This document shows positions 23,694 to 33,459 of a DNA stretch of 39,724 bases, piece after piece. Where the stretch lies: the NCBI GenBank assembly GCA_964410015.1, contig CAYPFV010000010.1, forward strand, positions 1 to 39,724, in the 5' to 3' direction. The stretch is from SKVR01 sp964410015 (GTDB taxonomy: Bacteria > Bacteroidota > Bacteroidia > Bacteroidales > UBA7960). Under the pieces are notes generated by a model. The model did no database searches and had not been told where the DNA came from. It worked only from the letters and a program-made list of their open reading frames with translations. Position 1 is the first letter of the stretch. Each line of letters starts with the position of its first letter. The position numbers were made by a program, and so were the translations under genes.

Positions 23694-25553
23694 TTAAGCA
23701 GAATGAAAAGATATTTTGAACATAGAACCATCTTTCGATGAAAAAGTTTCAAGTTTTCCGTTCACCTGTTCAGAGATAAGGATTTCCGAAAGGGGTAATC
23801 CATTGGTTTCCAGGTTTTCAATAGCAAAATTATCGGGTAGTCCCACACCATTATCAGCGATGGTGATTTCATAATAATCGTTTTCCAAAGTATAGGTTAC
23901 ATCAATGATATTCTTTTTTCCTGGATTAAAATTTTTTGTTTTTACCGGGAAAGCATGCTGAAAAGCATTATTGATCAATTCGTTTACAACAGTAGCCATA
24001 GGAATGGCATAATCCACATCAAGAAAAACCTCTGATAGATTCAGCCTGATTTCTACATCCTTTTCGTGTTGATAAAAAGCAGAAATTTCGCCGATAAGAT
24101 CTTTTATAAAATTGGTAAAATCAACATCGGAATAATTAATAGATAAATATAGGTTGTTATGTACAAGCAATAAGGCTTTTACCCTTTGGGCTAATTCTTT
24201 GAATTTTCTTGAGATTTTTTCACCTTTGTTTTGTCGGTCTTGTGCTTTAATAAGAGAAATAATGATGTTCATATTGCTCTTAACCCGATTGAGTATTTCG
24301 TTGATAAGTATCTCTTTTTCTGCGATATCAGATTTTATTTGCTCCTCTACCCGCATCCTCTCAGTCATTTTAATCTGCAGTTCTTTATAAGAATTTGCCA
24401 GTTCACGAGTTCTTTCCTTAACCCTTGTTTCAAGCACTTCACTGATGGCTCTGAGATTTTTTTCTGCCTGCTGCCTCACTTCAATCTCATTTTTCAGATT
24501 TACGGATTCTCTGTTATCATGTCCGTAAATGATAAACCCCTGTGTATCTCTGTATTGATCTTTAATAGACAGAAAATAAAGTTTACTTTGAACAGGATTG
24601 TTATTTTGGGCAATTATATCTGTTTCTACCGGACCAAAATGATTATCCTTCTTTTTGATTGTTTTTTGCAGATAATCGTCAAACTGTTCATGGTCTCCAA
24701 AAAATCTGTGTATATTTTTCTTTAAGATAGATTTTTGATCTTCTCCCAGCAGTTTTTGTGTATATGGATTGGTTTTAATAATGTTTTTCCGGTTATTAAT
24801 AAATAGTACTATCTGATTGATCTCATTGATTACTTTCTCAGCAACAATATATTCCAGATTACTTATGAACCGGAATTTTAATAATCCGGCAGATATACCA
24901 ATGATCCAGGGTAGTGATGTGATGTAACCCATATTGGGTATTTGGGTTAGGTTGATATAAGAGAATACAATATCAATAAAAATTCCCGGCAGAAAAAAAA
25001 TAATAAAAGGATAAAAGATTAACCTGTATTGAACCAGTTCGTATTTATCTTCAATTTTTTTTCGCCATTGGGCAAGAAAATAAAATGTTAAAATTACTGA
25101 CAACAACAGATAAATATAAAAAACATAGTAGAAAATACCGGTAGAATCATGCACAAAATGCCATGAGTATTTTCCCATGACAATTTGATCCGCTTTCCAA
25201 AAATCCAATAACCTTGCAGCAGATAGAAAGAAACCTGTAACAAAAAGAACGGTAAAAACGGGTACATACCATTTTTTAAAGCTGGTGGGTTCATTGATCT
25301 GTTTATGAAGCAAAACCATAAAAGCAGGAAAAAGACAATACCCTGCTGAGGCAAAACCATCCCACTTAGATGCTGATTCGGGTGAGGTTGCCGCAGAAAC
25401 AAATATATAAGCGAAAGAATAAATGGAAAAACAAAGAGAGAGTAGAAAAAAATATAAACTCGTATTGGATCTTTTGTTTTTTAGCAGTACGTATAAGCCC
25501 AACTCAAGATAGAGTAAAAACAAAATAGCAGATACGATCGAAAAAAAATTCAT
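23694..25553 (-). CDS. Membrane sensor of the histidine kinase family lacking the phosphoacceptor His
   Basis: The 619-residue protein has about seven membrane helices (residues 3-225), a PAS-like domain (about 240-350), and a coiled coil with LETRVKERTRELANSYKEL. A HisKA_2-like segment and a HATPase domain follow (about 510-617, N box VVNELINNAFQHAF, G1 box IADNGVGLPD). Where the family has HHRVKNN, this protein has ILNRVKSNMN: residues 421-422 are Leu-Asn (codons CTC AAT) instead of His-His. The G2 region also reads NGLPLSE rather than GLGLxLV. It is probably a pseudokinase or ATP-binding sensor. It is a tandem paralogue of the intact kinase 110 bases upstream. No response regulator is adjacent. 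Confidence 0.87.
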   Translation of the reverse strand: MNFFSIVSAILFLLYLELGLYVLLKNKRSNTSLYFFLLSLCFSIYSFAYIFVSAATSPESASKWDGFASAGYCLFPAFMVLLHKQINEPTSFKKWYVPVFTVLFVTGFFLSAARLLDFWKADQIVMGKYSWHFVHDSTGIFYYVFYIYLLLSVILTFYFLAQWRKKIEDKYELVQYRLIFYPFIIFFLPGIFIDIVFSYINLTQIPNMGYITSLPWIIGISAGLLKFRFISNLEYIVAEKVINEINQIVLFINNRKNIIKTNPYTQKLLGEDQKSILKKNIHRFFGDHEQFDDYLQKTIKKKDNHFGPVETDIIAQNNNPVQSKLYFLSIKDQYRDTQGFIIYGHDNRESVNLKNEIEVRQQAEKNLRAISEVLETRVKERTRELANSYKELQIKMTERMRVEEQIKSDIAEKEILINEILNRVKSNMNIIISLIKAQDRQNKGEKISRKFKELAQRVKALLLVHNNLYLSINYSDVDFTNFIKDLIGEISAFYQHEKDVEIRLNLSEVFLDVDYAIPMATVVNELINNAFQHAFPVKTKNFNPGKKNIIDVTYTLENDYYEITIADNGVGLPDNFAIENLETNGLPLSEILISEQVNGKLETFSSKDGSMFKISFHSA

Positions 25554-25663
25554 TATAAAGTGATCTTTAAATCAGTTTTTGAGCAAAACAAAAAATATTT
25601 CTATCCGGAAAAAATGCCTTTACGATCAGAATGAAAGGATCAACCAAAAACTCTCCCGGACAA

Positions 25664-27511
25664 TCAGGCATCGAACAAAATAGTAAATTGGGTGCCATAT
25701 TCCACGTGATTTTCAACAGTTCCTTTTAAATGATCAATGGAAAGAATATTTACAAGTTGCAAACCTATCCTTCCATTATTGATATCGCGCATTTTTTCGG
25801 GCAGTCCAATTCCATTATCTCTTACAACCAGGTTATATTGCCCGTTTCGTTTAAAAAAATCTACATTCACTACATTTTTCTTTGTTTTTCCATTCTGTTC
25901 ATTATTATGTGTAAATGCATATTTCATAGCATTTACAAGCAATTCATTGAAAATAATACCCAAAGGAATTGCCTGATTAATATCGAGAAACTCATCAGAT
26001 AAATTCAACCTGAATATAATATCAGTTCCTCTGCCATAGTTACTGTATAATTCGCCCACCTGTTTCTTCAGATAATCTGAGAAATCGATTTTTGAAAGAT
26101 TGGGAGAAGAGTAGAAGTCTTCATGAATATGAGATATATAACGTACATTTTCTGCTGTTTCCCTGAGTCTTTCAGACGCTTCGTTGTCAATCACAGGATG
26201 ATTGCAAAGCATATTGATGAGCGAAATAATCATTTGAATATTGTTTTTCACCCTGTGATGAACCTCTTTGACCAGCTCAATTTTTTCATCCAGATCAGCT
26301 TTCGTCTGCAATTCAGCTCTCTTTCTTTCAACGGATTCCTGTTGTAGTTTTTGATTGGCATCATTGAGTTCAAAGGTTCTTTTTTTCACCAGAAACTCCA
26401 ACTCTTTCCGTATTTTGGAAAGATTTTTTTCTGTTCTGGTTCTTTCAGCAATCTCTTCCTTTAATTTTAGTTTTTGCCTGTAATCAACACAAGCCAATAC
26501 ATATGCCCTGATTTTCTGATAATCATCTCTGATTCGGATTACAGAAACCATGACTGGAATGGATTTTTTATTTCGCGCAATTAGGTCATTCCTTATCTGT
26601 TGTTTTTCGGTATAAAGAGATTGGCTGACAAGAAGATTTTCAACTTTTGAATAGTCGGAAAAAACAAAAGAAAAATCGTCTCTTATCAATTCATACTGGT
26701 TGTATTGTAAATTGGCCAGTGTAAACTGATTGGTCATGACTATTTTTTTTTCCTTATTCAGAATAAAAAGAAACTCTTTCATATGATTTAGAACCAGATT
26801 GTGCAGAATACCCGGTGTAATGGGTTTTGATGACATAGTCCATAAAACATATAACCCCCCCATGATGACAACCAAAGCATTGATATGCGCCATCACCGGC
26901 AGAAAATTTTCACTGAAAAGTGGAAATAAAAGATTGGTTAATAAGGTAAAAATAAAAAAAGTTGTCATGCTTAAAATAAGCACATTTATAACATGTTTTT
27001 CGCGGCCTGTTCTAATACTGTTGAAACGGGTTATGAGCATATAAAATACCAGCCCGGCTGAGGTAAAAAGGTACAGAACAAACAACAGGTATTCAAAAGT
27101 TTGGTCGAAAGGAGTGTAATACCATATGCCTCCACTCTGGTAAAATAATTTTAAAGATTCAATATCTTTGATAACGGTATAATAAGAAATAGTAGCAACA
27201 GGGATTAGAAAAAAAAGGGTAATGACATTGACAACCTGCAAATTATTTTTGGTAATCAACATAAAAAACCATACCGTTATTAAAGGGAAAAATACCCATG
27301 AGATGGAGGATAGTTTATCATACAGATAGACTTTTTCTATGCTGTTGGTTTGAAAAATAAGAAAATAAAAGAAAGCATAAACTGCAAAAAGAAAGGAAAG
27401 TGCTGCGAAAACCCTGAAAACTTTTTCTTTTTTGTTTAGGTGCAAGGCAACAATACCTGCCTGAAAATAAATCAGAAAAGACAAAAAAGATAGCAGGGTA
27501 AAAACATTCAT
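25664..27511 (-). CDS. Membrane histidine kinase (7TM-PAS-HisKA_2-HATPase)
   Basis: The 615-residue protein has about seven N-terminal membrane helices (3-225), a PAS-like region (about 245-350), and a coiled coil. The HisKA_2 dimerisation motif LVKEVHHRVKNNIQMIISL carries His418-His419 (His419 precedes RVKNN). The HATPase domain has an N box (IFNELLVNAMKYAF), a G1 box (VRDNGIGLPE) and a G2-like GRIGLQLVNIL. All catalytic elements are intact. It would autophosphorylate and pass phosphate to a response regulator encoded elsewhere. It precedes its degenerate paralogue by 110 bases and follows trxB after 176 bases on the same strand. The ligand is unknown. Confidence 0.9.
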   Translation of the reverse strand: MNVFTLLSFLSFLIYFQAGIVALHLNKKEKVFRVFAALSFLFAVYAFFYFLIFQTNSIEKVYLYDKLSSISWVFFPLITVWFFMLITKNNLQVVNVITLFFLIPVATISYYTVIKDIESLKLFYQSGGIWYYTPFDQTFEYLLFVLYLFTSAGLVFYMLITRFNSIRTGREKHVINVLILSMTTFFIFTLLTNLLFPLFSENFLPVMAHINALVVIMGGLYVLWTMSSKPITPGILHNLVLNHMKEFLFILNKEKKIVMTNQFTLANLQYNQYELIRDDFSFVFSDYSKVENLLVSQSLYTEKQQIRNDLIARNKKSIPVMVSVIRIRDDYQKIRAYVLACVDYRQKLKLKEEIAERTRTEKNLSKIRKELEFLVKKRTFELNDANQKLQQESVERKRAELQTKADLDEKIELVKEVHHRVKNNIQMIISLINMLCNHPVIDNEASERLRETAENVRYISHIHEDFYSSPNLSKIDFSDYLKKQVGELYSNYGRGTDIIFRLNLSDEFLDINQAIPLGIIFNELLVNAMKYAFTHNNEQNGKTKKNVVNVDFFKRNGQYNLVVRDNGIGLPEKMRDINNGRIGLQLVNILSIDHLKGTVENHVEYGTQFTILFDA

Positions 27512-27687
27512 TGAATTTTCAAATTCGTTTGTTTTATTTTCTGAGCAAAAAAATCATACAAAAACCTTAAAGATAAATATTTTGAATGATTTTAATAATC
27601 GGGGCGAAAACAACCTAAAATATTTTCGCAGTACTTAAGTGTTTATGGCCTGGTTGCAGTTTATGCTAAGGTACTTATAAGAATTAT

Positions 27688-28626
27688 TTATTCCTGATCA
27701 GCAAGAAATCTTTCTGCCTCAATGGCAGCCATACATCCGGTTCCTGCCGCAGTAACTGCCTGCCTGTACACATGATCTTGTGCATCGCCACAGGCAAAAA
27801 CTCCCGGAATTTCTGTCTGGGTAGAATCGGGTTTGGTGAGCAGGTAACCGTTTTCATCCATTTTAAGTTGATCTTTAAATATATCGGTATTGGGTTTATG
27901 CCCAATAGCAACAAAAAAACCTTCTACATCAATCCTGGTTTCTTCTCCCGTTTTTGTGTTCTCCAGAATGACACCATTCACTGTTTTATCACCTACAATT
28001 TCTTTGGGAACATTATTCCAGAGAATTTCGATATTAGGTGCTTTAAAAACCCTTTGCTGCATAACCTTGGATGCTCTGAGTTCATCGCGGCGGTGTATCA
28101 TATAAACTTTCTCGCAAAGTTTAGACAGGTAAGAGGCTTCCTCGCAGGCAGTATCGCCACCACCTACTACAGCTACTCTTTGTCCTCTGTAAAAGAAACC
28201 ATCGCATGTAGCACATGCCGATACTCCAAATCCATTAAATTTCTTTTCAGACTCTAACCCTAACCATTTTGCAGATGCTCCGGTGGCAATTATAAGAGTT
28301 TCTGCAAGTAATTCATTTTTTTCATCGATGGTAACTCTGAATGGTCTTTGAGATAGGTCAACATGGGTTGCCATACCCCATCTTACATCTGTACCAAATC
28401 GTTCAGCTTGTCTCTGGAAATCAACCATCATATCAGGCCCTTTTACACCATCAGGATAACCGGGATAGTTTTCAACATCGGTTGTAATGGTTAGCTGCCC
28501 CCCTGGCTGTAAGCCCTGATAGATAACCGGTTTTAAATCAGCGCGCGCTGCATAAATCGCAGCAGTGTATCCGGCAGGGCCTGAGCCAATAATCAAACAT
28601 TGGATTTTCTCTATATTTTCACTCAT
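27688..28626 (-). CDS. trxB: Thioredoxin-disulfide reductase
   Basis: TrxB uses NADPH and FAD to reduce thioredoxin. The 312-residue protein has the FAD motif IGSGPAGYTAAIYAARA near residue 13, the redox-active CATC in VSACATCDGFFYRG near 135, the NADPH motif VVGGGDTACEEA near 152, and GVFACGDAQDHVYRQA near 280. Length and order are standard for the low-molecular-weight type. It lies 226 bases downstream of aroC on the same strand; the gap is large enough for its own promoter. Confidence 0.97.
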   Translation of the reverse strand: MSENIEKIQCLIIGSGPAGYTAAIYAARADLKPVIYQGLQPGGQLTITTDVENYPGYPDGVKGPDMMVDFQRQAERFGTDVRWGMATHVDLSQRPFRVTIDEKNELLAETLIIATGASAKWLGLESEKKFNGFGVSACATCDGFFYRGQRVAVVGGGDTACEEASYLSKLCEKVYMIHRRDELRASKVMQQRVFKAPNIEILWNNVPKEIVGDKTVNGVILENTKTGEETRIDVEGFFVAIGHKPNTDIFKDQLKMDENGYLLTKPDSTQTEIPGVFACGDAQDHVYRQAVTAAGTGCMAAIEAERFLADQE

Positions 28627-28852
28627 AATTTTAAAAGATTTATATTTTTCCCGGCAAAATTAATTCTTTTAATTCAAAATAACTTAAAAATCTAAGCAAA
28701 ACCAATATATCAACCTTTTGTTGTACAATTTAAGGAAAACAAAACTGTCTGTTCCACAAATGATGGCAATAGATGTTTATCAGTAACTAAAAAATGGCAA
28801 ATATAATTTCCTTCCCGGTAAATTCCTGGATTCATAAATGATCCCCGTCAAG

Positions 28853-29845
28853 TCAATCCTGGTTCGCAGGTCTTTGCTGAGCAATAAGCTTGAAATCTGC
28901 AAGAGCCACTGCAGTTACCGCTTCAATTACAACAGGTACCCTCAGGGCAATACAGGCATCGTGTCTGCCTTTTACTTCGAGTGTTTCCACTTTTTTGCTT
29001 TCAACACTATAGGTTTGTTGTGCTTTTCCAATGCTGCTGGTAGGTTTTACCGCAACCCTGAATACCAGATCATTTCCATTGGTCAATCCTCCGGTGATTC
29101 CTCCTGCATGGTTAGATGCAGTTTTACCAGTTTCATCCAGGATAGGGTCATTATGCTGGCTACCTTTCATTTGGGCAGCTTGAAAACCCGAACCAAATTC
29201 TATACCTTTTATAGCAGGTACAGCGAATACAATATGACTGATGGTGCTTTCCACTGCATCGAAGAAGGGTTCGCCCCATCCAAGGGGAATCCCCCTGGCA
29301 ATACATTGTACAAGACCGCCCACCGAATCGCCATTTTTTAGTGCTTTGGCAACCTCTTCATCAATGTTGGGATTTCCACCGGCGGCAATCAAATCAGCGC
29401 TGATGTGAACAGGATGGGTTATTTTTTTTGCCACCACACCTGCCGCTACCAGACCCAGCGTTAGTCGGCCTGAAAAATGTCCTCCTCCCCGGTGGTCGTT
29501 ATATCCATTGAAGCGTTTCCACGCAACAAAATCTGAATGACCAGGCCGCGGTGTTTTTACCAGGTTGTCGTAGTCGCCCGAACGGGTATTTTTATTGCGA
29601 AACAAAATGGTGATGGGTGCCCCGGTTGTAAACCCTCTGAAAGTTCCTGAGATAATCTCCGGAAGATCGTCTTCTTTGCGGGGTGTTGTACCTTTGGCTC
29701 CTGGCTTGCGCCGGTTCAGGTCTTTTTCAAAGTCATGCTCTTCAAGGGGTATGCCAGCAGGGCAACCGTCAATGTTTACTCCTACTCCCACACCGTGTGA
29801 TTCTCCAAAAATTGTAATTCTGAATATGCGTCCGTAACTATTCAT
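28853..29845 (-). CDS. aroC: Chorismate synthase
   Basis: AroC makes chorismate from 5-enolpyruvylshikimate 3-phosphate with reduced FMN. The 330-residue protein has GESHGVGVGVNIDGCPAG near residue 14, RRKPGAKGTTPRKE near 45, RPGHSDFVAWKRFNGYNDHRGGGHFSGR (parts RPGHSD and DHRGGGHFSGR) near 100-125, GSGFQAAQMKGSQHND near 222, and NHAGGITGGLTNG near 245. It is somewhat shorter than the usual 350-360 residues, with reduced spacing before HISADLIAAGG, but the catalytic histidines and FMN-binding parts are present. It is the last clear aro gene of the operon, 96 bases after aroA. Confidence 0.96.
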   Translation of the reverse strand: MNSYGRIFRITIFGESHGVGVGVNIDGCPAGIPLEEHDFEKDLNRRKPGAKGTTPRKEDDLPEIISGTFRGFTTGAPITILFRNKNTRSGDYDNLVKTPRPGHSDFVAWKRFNGYNDHRGGGHFSGRLTLGLVAAGVVAKKITHPVHISADLIAAGGNPNIDEEVAKALKNGDSVGGLVQCIARGIPLGWGEPFFDAVESTISHIVFAVPAIKGIEFGSGFQAAQMKGSQHNDPILDETGKTASNHAGGITGGLTNGNDLVFRVAVKPTSSIGKAQQTYSVESKKVETLEVKGRHDACIALRVPVVIEAVTAVALADFKLIAQQRPANQD

Positions 29846-29941
29846 GGTATTGATTCTTTAAGCAGTAATGTGCATGTTCTTTTCATTATTGGTTACATGC
29901 TGTCACTGTTTTTTTTACAATCTATTGTTTTTTATACAAAA

Positions 29942-31207
29942 CTAAGTAGTAGTAGATTTTATAAAAACACTTGCGCCAAGTTCTTTTAAATCCTGAAAAA
30001 AATCCGGATAAGACTTGTTAACAGCATGAGCATCCTCTATTATCATTTTATCTTCAGCAATGAGGGCTGCAACGGCACCAGCCATGGCAATTCGATGATC
30101 ATGATGCGAATGGATGGTAGCTCCTTTAACAGTACCTCCTGTTATAAACATCACATCATCATCGATATGAATGTCAATGCCCATTTTACCGAATTCTTGC
30201 TGCAAAGCATGCGCCCTGTCGCTTTCTTTCACTTTCAGGCGCGAAACACCCTTAATTTTTGTAATACCCGTGCATGCAGCCGCCAGGGCAACCAATGGCG
30301 GAAAAAGATCGGGGCAGTGTGTGGCATCAAAATCAAATGCTGTGAGTTGCGAACGGTTGATGGTAATACGACTTGGAGAAATTTGCATATCTGCCTTTGC
30401 CATCCGGAGTGCTTCCAGCACTAATCTGTCTGCCTGATGTGATTGATCATGCAGATTTTCCACTGTAACCTTGCCTGCAATTGCTCCGGCTACCAGTAAA
30501 AAAGCCGCTCCACTCCAGTCGCCTTCAACAGTATAATTGCGGGGTAAATATTTCTGACCTGCAGGAATTTTGAAAACCTTATAATTATTGTTTTCAACTG
30601 CTACATCAAAATCCTGCATCATTTTAACGGTAATATCAATATATGGTTTGCTTTTCAGATCGTGTACCTGAAATATTGTGTCTGTCTGCGCGTAAGGCGA
30701 GGCTATGAGTAGTCCTGTAAGTACCTGTGAGCTGACCGACCCATCAATAAAAATCTCTCCACCCGGCAGAGGACCTTTTATTTTTACTGGTAAAAATCCG
30801 TTATGAGTCTCGCAATTTACGCCAGCAGCTCTAAGAGATTCTTCTATCATATGCATGGGGCGGCGGGTCAAAGATCCTTTTCCGGTAATGACAACCTCTT
30901 TGCTGAGTGTTGCTGCAATACCGGAAAACATTCTGAAACCCAATCCGGATTCTCCACAATCCAGGGGTGTCAGCGGGGGTTTGATCCCTCCTCTGATCAA
31001 TGTTTCAGACAGATGGAATTCCACCTCACAATGTAGTTTTCCACAAACATTTACTGCAGCTTTTACATCATCTGAGTGTCCTGTATGACGGATTAACGAT
31101 TTTCCCTTTGCCAAAGAAGCAATGGCAATGGCTCTTTGCGCCACACTTTTGGAGGCTGGCGCTTTTATATTTCCCCTGATAAGGGAGGGATGAAGAGTTG
31201 CTATCAT
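29942..31207 (-). CDS. aroA: 3-phosphoshikimate 1-carboxyvinyltransferase (EPSP synthase)
   Basis: AroA joins shikimate 3-phosphate and PEP. The 421-residue protein has APASKSVAQRAIA near residue 17, DCGESGLGFRMFSG near 83, RRPMHMIEESLRAAG near 115, and GSVSSQVLTGLL near 155. It also has GDWSGAAFLL near 230, DATHCPDLFPPL near 295, VSRLKVKESDRA near 325, HDHRIAMAGA near 368, and a terminal NKSYPDFFQDL. The PEP-site block CGESGLGFR differs from the enterobacterial NAGTAMR but, as I recall, is ordinary for Bacteroidota. It starts 30 bases after aroB. Confidence 0.97.
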   Translation of the reverse strand: MIATLHPSLIRGNIKAPASKSVAQRAIAIASLAKGKSLIRHTGHSDDVKAAVNVCGKLHCEVEFHLSETLIRGGIKPPLTPLDCGESGLGFRMFSGIAATLSKEVVITGKGSLTRRPMHMIEESLRAAGVNCETHNGFLPVKIKGPLPGGEIFIDGSVSSQVLTGLLIASPYAQTDTIFQVHDLKSKPYIDITVKMMQDFDVAVENNNYKVFKIPAGQKYLPRNYTVEGDWSGAAFLLVAGAIAGKVTVENLHDQSHQADRLVLEALRMAKADMQISPSRITINRSQLTAFDFDATHCPDLFPPLVALAAACTGITKIKGVSRLKVKESDRAHALQQEFGKMGIDIHIDDDVMFITGGTVKGATIHSHHDHRIAMAGAVAALIAEDKMIIEDAHAVNKSYPDFFQDLKELGASVFIKSTTT

Positions 31208-31237
31208 ATCTTAATATGGTCAGGAAAAAAGTCAGGT

Positions 31238-32263
31238 TTAACTTCCTAATACAACTTTTTTTAACTCTGAGGTATCAATTTCTTCAATAAATGCCTCACC
31301 AATATTTTTGAGCAATACAAAATGTATTTTATTTTGCTCACGCTTTTTATCATGCAATAATGCATCAAAAACCTCCTGATTGTTTACTTTTGTTACTACG
31401 GGCAATTGATAGTCATTGAGTAGTTTTATTATCCTATCTCTTTGTTCTACTGACAGATAACCACGCTGCACCGATAAATTAGCGGCAAAAACCATCCCAA
31501 TACTTATTGCTTTTCCATGGGCAATTTTCGTAACCTTTTCAATGGCGTGCCCCCAGGTATGACCAAAATTAAGCAATTTACGCAATCCTTTCTCTGTTTC
31601 ATCTTGCTGTACAATCGCCGCTTTAATTTTTACTGATTGGCTTACAAGAGCATCAACAATATTTTTATCTTTTTTCAGGATAAGGTATTTATCTTTATCG
31701 AGTACGGAAAATTTGCCGGCATCTCTGATCAAAGCATGTTTGATCATCTCTGCCATACCGTTTCTGTATTCATCTTCTGGCAGGGTATCGAGCAATTGAG
31801 TATCACAGATTACAAATCGGGGTTGGGCAAAAGTACCTACAATGTTCTTATATCCCGAAAGATTGACACCATTTTTACCACCAACACTGGCATCTACCTG
31901 CGCCAAAAGTGATGTTGCCACAAATCCGAAGGGGATACCCCTCATGAATGTTGCTGCCACAAATCCTGCCAGGTCGCAAACTACACCGCCTCCAATGCCT
32001 GCAATAAAACTGTTGCGATCGGCTCCATTTTCAAGCAACCAGTGGTAAATTTTGGTCATTACCGAAAAATCTTTGGACTTTTCACCCGGCTCAACAACAC
32101 AAACAGGATAATCGGGAAATTTCTTTTTATGATGTGCAAACACATTGCTGTCGGTAATGATAAACACATTTTCCACAGGTAAATGCTCTTTCAATGAAGC
32201 AAGATTTTTCCCTATAAAGATATCAGAACGATCCTTTTGCCCTTCAATGGTGATCTTTTCCAT
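31238..32263 (-). CDS. aroB: 3-dehydroquinate synthase
   Basis: AroB converts DAHP to 3-dehydroquinate with NAD+ and a divalent metal. The 341-residue protein has VEPGEKSKDF near residue 57, FIAGIGGGVVCDLAGFVAATFMRG (parts GIGGGVVCDLAGF and ATFMRG) near 85-110, TSLLAQVDASVGGKNGVNL near 115, AEMIKHALI near 170, and the metal-binding NFGHTWGHAIE near 232. All catalytic lysines and histidines I can place are present. It starts 25 bases after the DAHP synthase/chorismate mutase gene. Confidence 0.97.
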   Translation of the reverse strand: MEKITIEGQKDRSDIFIGKNLASLKEHLPVENVFIITDSNVFAHHKKKFPDYPVCVVEPGEKSKDFSVMTKIYHWLLENGADRNSFIAGIGGGVVCDLAGFVAATFMRGIPFGFVATSLLAQVDASVGGKNGVNLSGYKNIVGTFAQPRFVICDTQLLDTLPEDEYRNGMAEMIKHALIRDAGKFSVLDKDKYLILKKDKNIVDALVSQSVKIKAAIVQQDETEKGLRKLLNFGHTWGHAIEKVTKIAHGKAISIGMVFAANLSVQRGYLSVEQRDRIIKLLNDYQLPVVTKVNNQEVFDALLHDKKREQNKIHFVLLKNIGEAFIEEIDTSELKKVVLGS

Positions 32264-32288
32264 TTTTAGAATTGAGATTTATACAAAA

Positions 32289-33398
32289 TTACCCGGCAAA
32301 GTTAGGTTCTTTTTGTGGATTGGCTGCGTTCTGTTTTCCGATGAATTGTTTTTGAATAGAAAGAGATTCTTTATGAATATCATTGAACAGTAATTCTATA
32401 AAGTCGGGATTAAGTCCATTTCGTGTTCCCATACTCCTCACTCTTTCGATTACTTTTTCCCATCGGTGCATTTGAAGGGGTTCAATTTGGGCATTTCTTT
32501 TTACGTGTGCAATTTTAGATGCCAGTTCCATTCTTGCTGCAAGCGCCCATACGAGCATTTCATCCATTATGTCGATCTCTGATCTGAGTTCTTCGAGTAA
32601 TTCCACGGAAATGGAATCGGGGCTTACTCCCAAAAGTTCGTCGAGCAGTTGCAGGTATGATTCGGGCGTAAGTTGTTGTTTGGCATCACTCCAGGCATTA
32701 TCGGGGTCGGGATGCACTTCTATCATCAGTCCGTCAAATTTGTTCTCCATAGCTCTTTGAGACAACAAAGGGACAAGACTTCTTTTGCCGGCAATGTGGC
32801 TGGGATCGCAAATAACAGGCAGGTCGGGCATTCTGTTTTTAAGTTCCTGAGGAATATGCCAGAAGGGTTGGTTGCGCATGTGCGATTTACCCCACCAGAA
32901 GAATCCCCGGTGTATGGCGCCCAGTTGTTTTACACCGCTGTTGCTGAATCTTTTGATAGCGCCCTCCCATAAATCGATATCCGGACTAAGTGGGTTTTTA
33001 ACCAGTACAGGAATGTCAACACCTTTGAGGGCATCTGCAATGCCTTGCACAACAAAAGGGTTGCTTACAGTACGTGCACCTATCCACAGCATATCCAAAC
33101 CCGCTTTTAGTGCTTCTTCAACATGTTTTTCAGAACCCACCTCAGTAGTCACTTTTAATCCGGTTTCCTTTTTCACATCTTTCATCCACTCCAGACCCGG
33201 AGCGCCAATACCTTCAAAAGAATTGGGAGAAGTACGTGGTTTCCATATTCCTGCCCTGAAGTAGTTGACCCTTCCATCTAAGGCAAGTTTTTTTGCTGTT
33301 TCCATCACTTGTTCGGGTGTTTCTGCACTACACGGACCTGCAATAAGCATAGGGTTCTTTACTCCGTTTCCAGTAAGTTTTTGTAATTCTGCTTTCAT
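32289..33398 (-). CDS. Bifunctional DAHP synthase / chorismate mutase
   Basis: This fusion catalyses both the first step of the shikimate pathway (PEP plus erythrose 4-phosphate to DAHP) and the chorismate-to-prephenate step. Residues 1-255 are a type I-beta DAHP synthase with LIAGPCSAET near 18, FRAGIWKPRTSPNSFEGIG near 47, TTEVGS, IGARTVSNPF near 105, VLVKNPLSPD near 130, AIHRGFF, ICDPSHIAGKR near 195, and IEVHPDPDNAWSDAKQQL near 225. Residues 265-350 are an AroQ chorismate mutase with LRSEIDIMDEMLVWALAARMELASKIA (parts LRSEIDIMDE and ARMELASKIA) and a Q-containing C-terminal helix. The mutase domain in such fusions can also act as an allosteric sensor. It starts 61 bases after tyrA. Confidence 0.95.
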   Translation of the reverse strand: MKAELQKLTGNGVKNPMLIAGPCSAETPEQVMETAKKLALDGRVNYFRAGIWKPRTSPNSFEGIGAPGLEWMKDVKKETGLKVTTEVGSEKHVEEALKAGLDMLWIGARTVSNPFVVQGIADALKGVDIPVLVKNPLSPDIDLWEGAIKRFSNSGVKQLGAIHRGFFWWGKSHMRNQPFWHIPQELKNRMPDLPVICDPSHIAGKRSLVPLLSQRAMENKFDGLMIEVHPDPDNAWSDAKQQLTPESYLQLLDELLGVSPDSISVELLEELRSEIDIMDEMLVWALAARMELASKIAHVKRNAQIEPLQMHRWEKVIERVRSMGTRNGLNPDFIELLFNDIHKESLSIQKQFIGKQNAANPQKEPNFAG

Positions 33399-33459
33399 TT
33401 TTTTTAGTTGAATATGGATGATTGATTTTTATTGAATTTAAAAATTGGTGACTTTGTTT

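Noticed and set aside
30950..30990. Unusual PEP-site sequence in AroA (CGESGLGFR) as possible glyphosate insensitivity
   Set aside because: The glycine equivalent to E. coli Gly96 is kept, and this block appears to be ordinary for Bacteroidota EPSP synthases.
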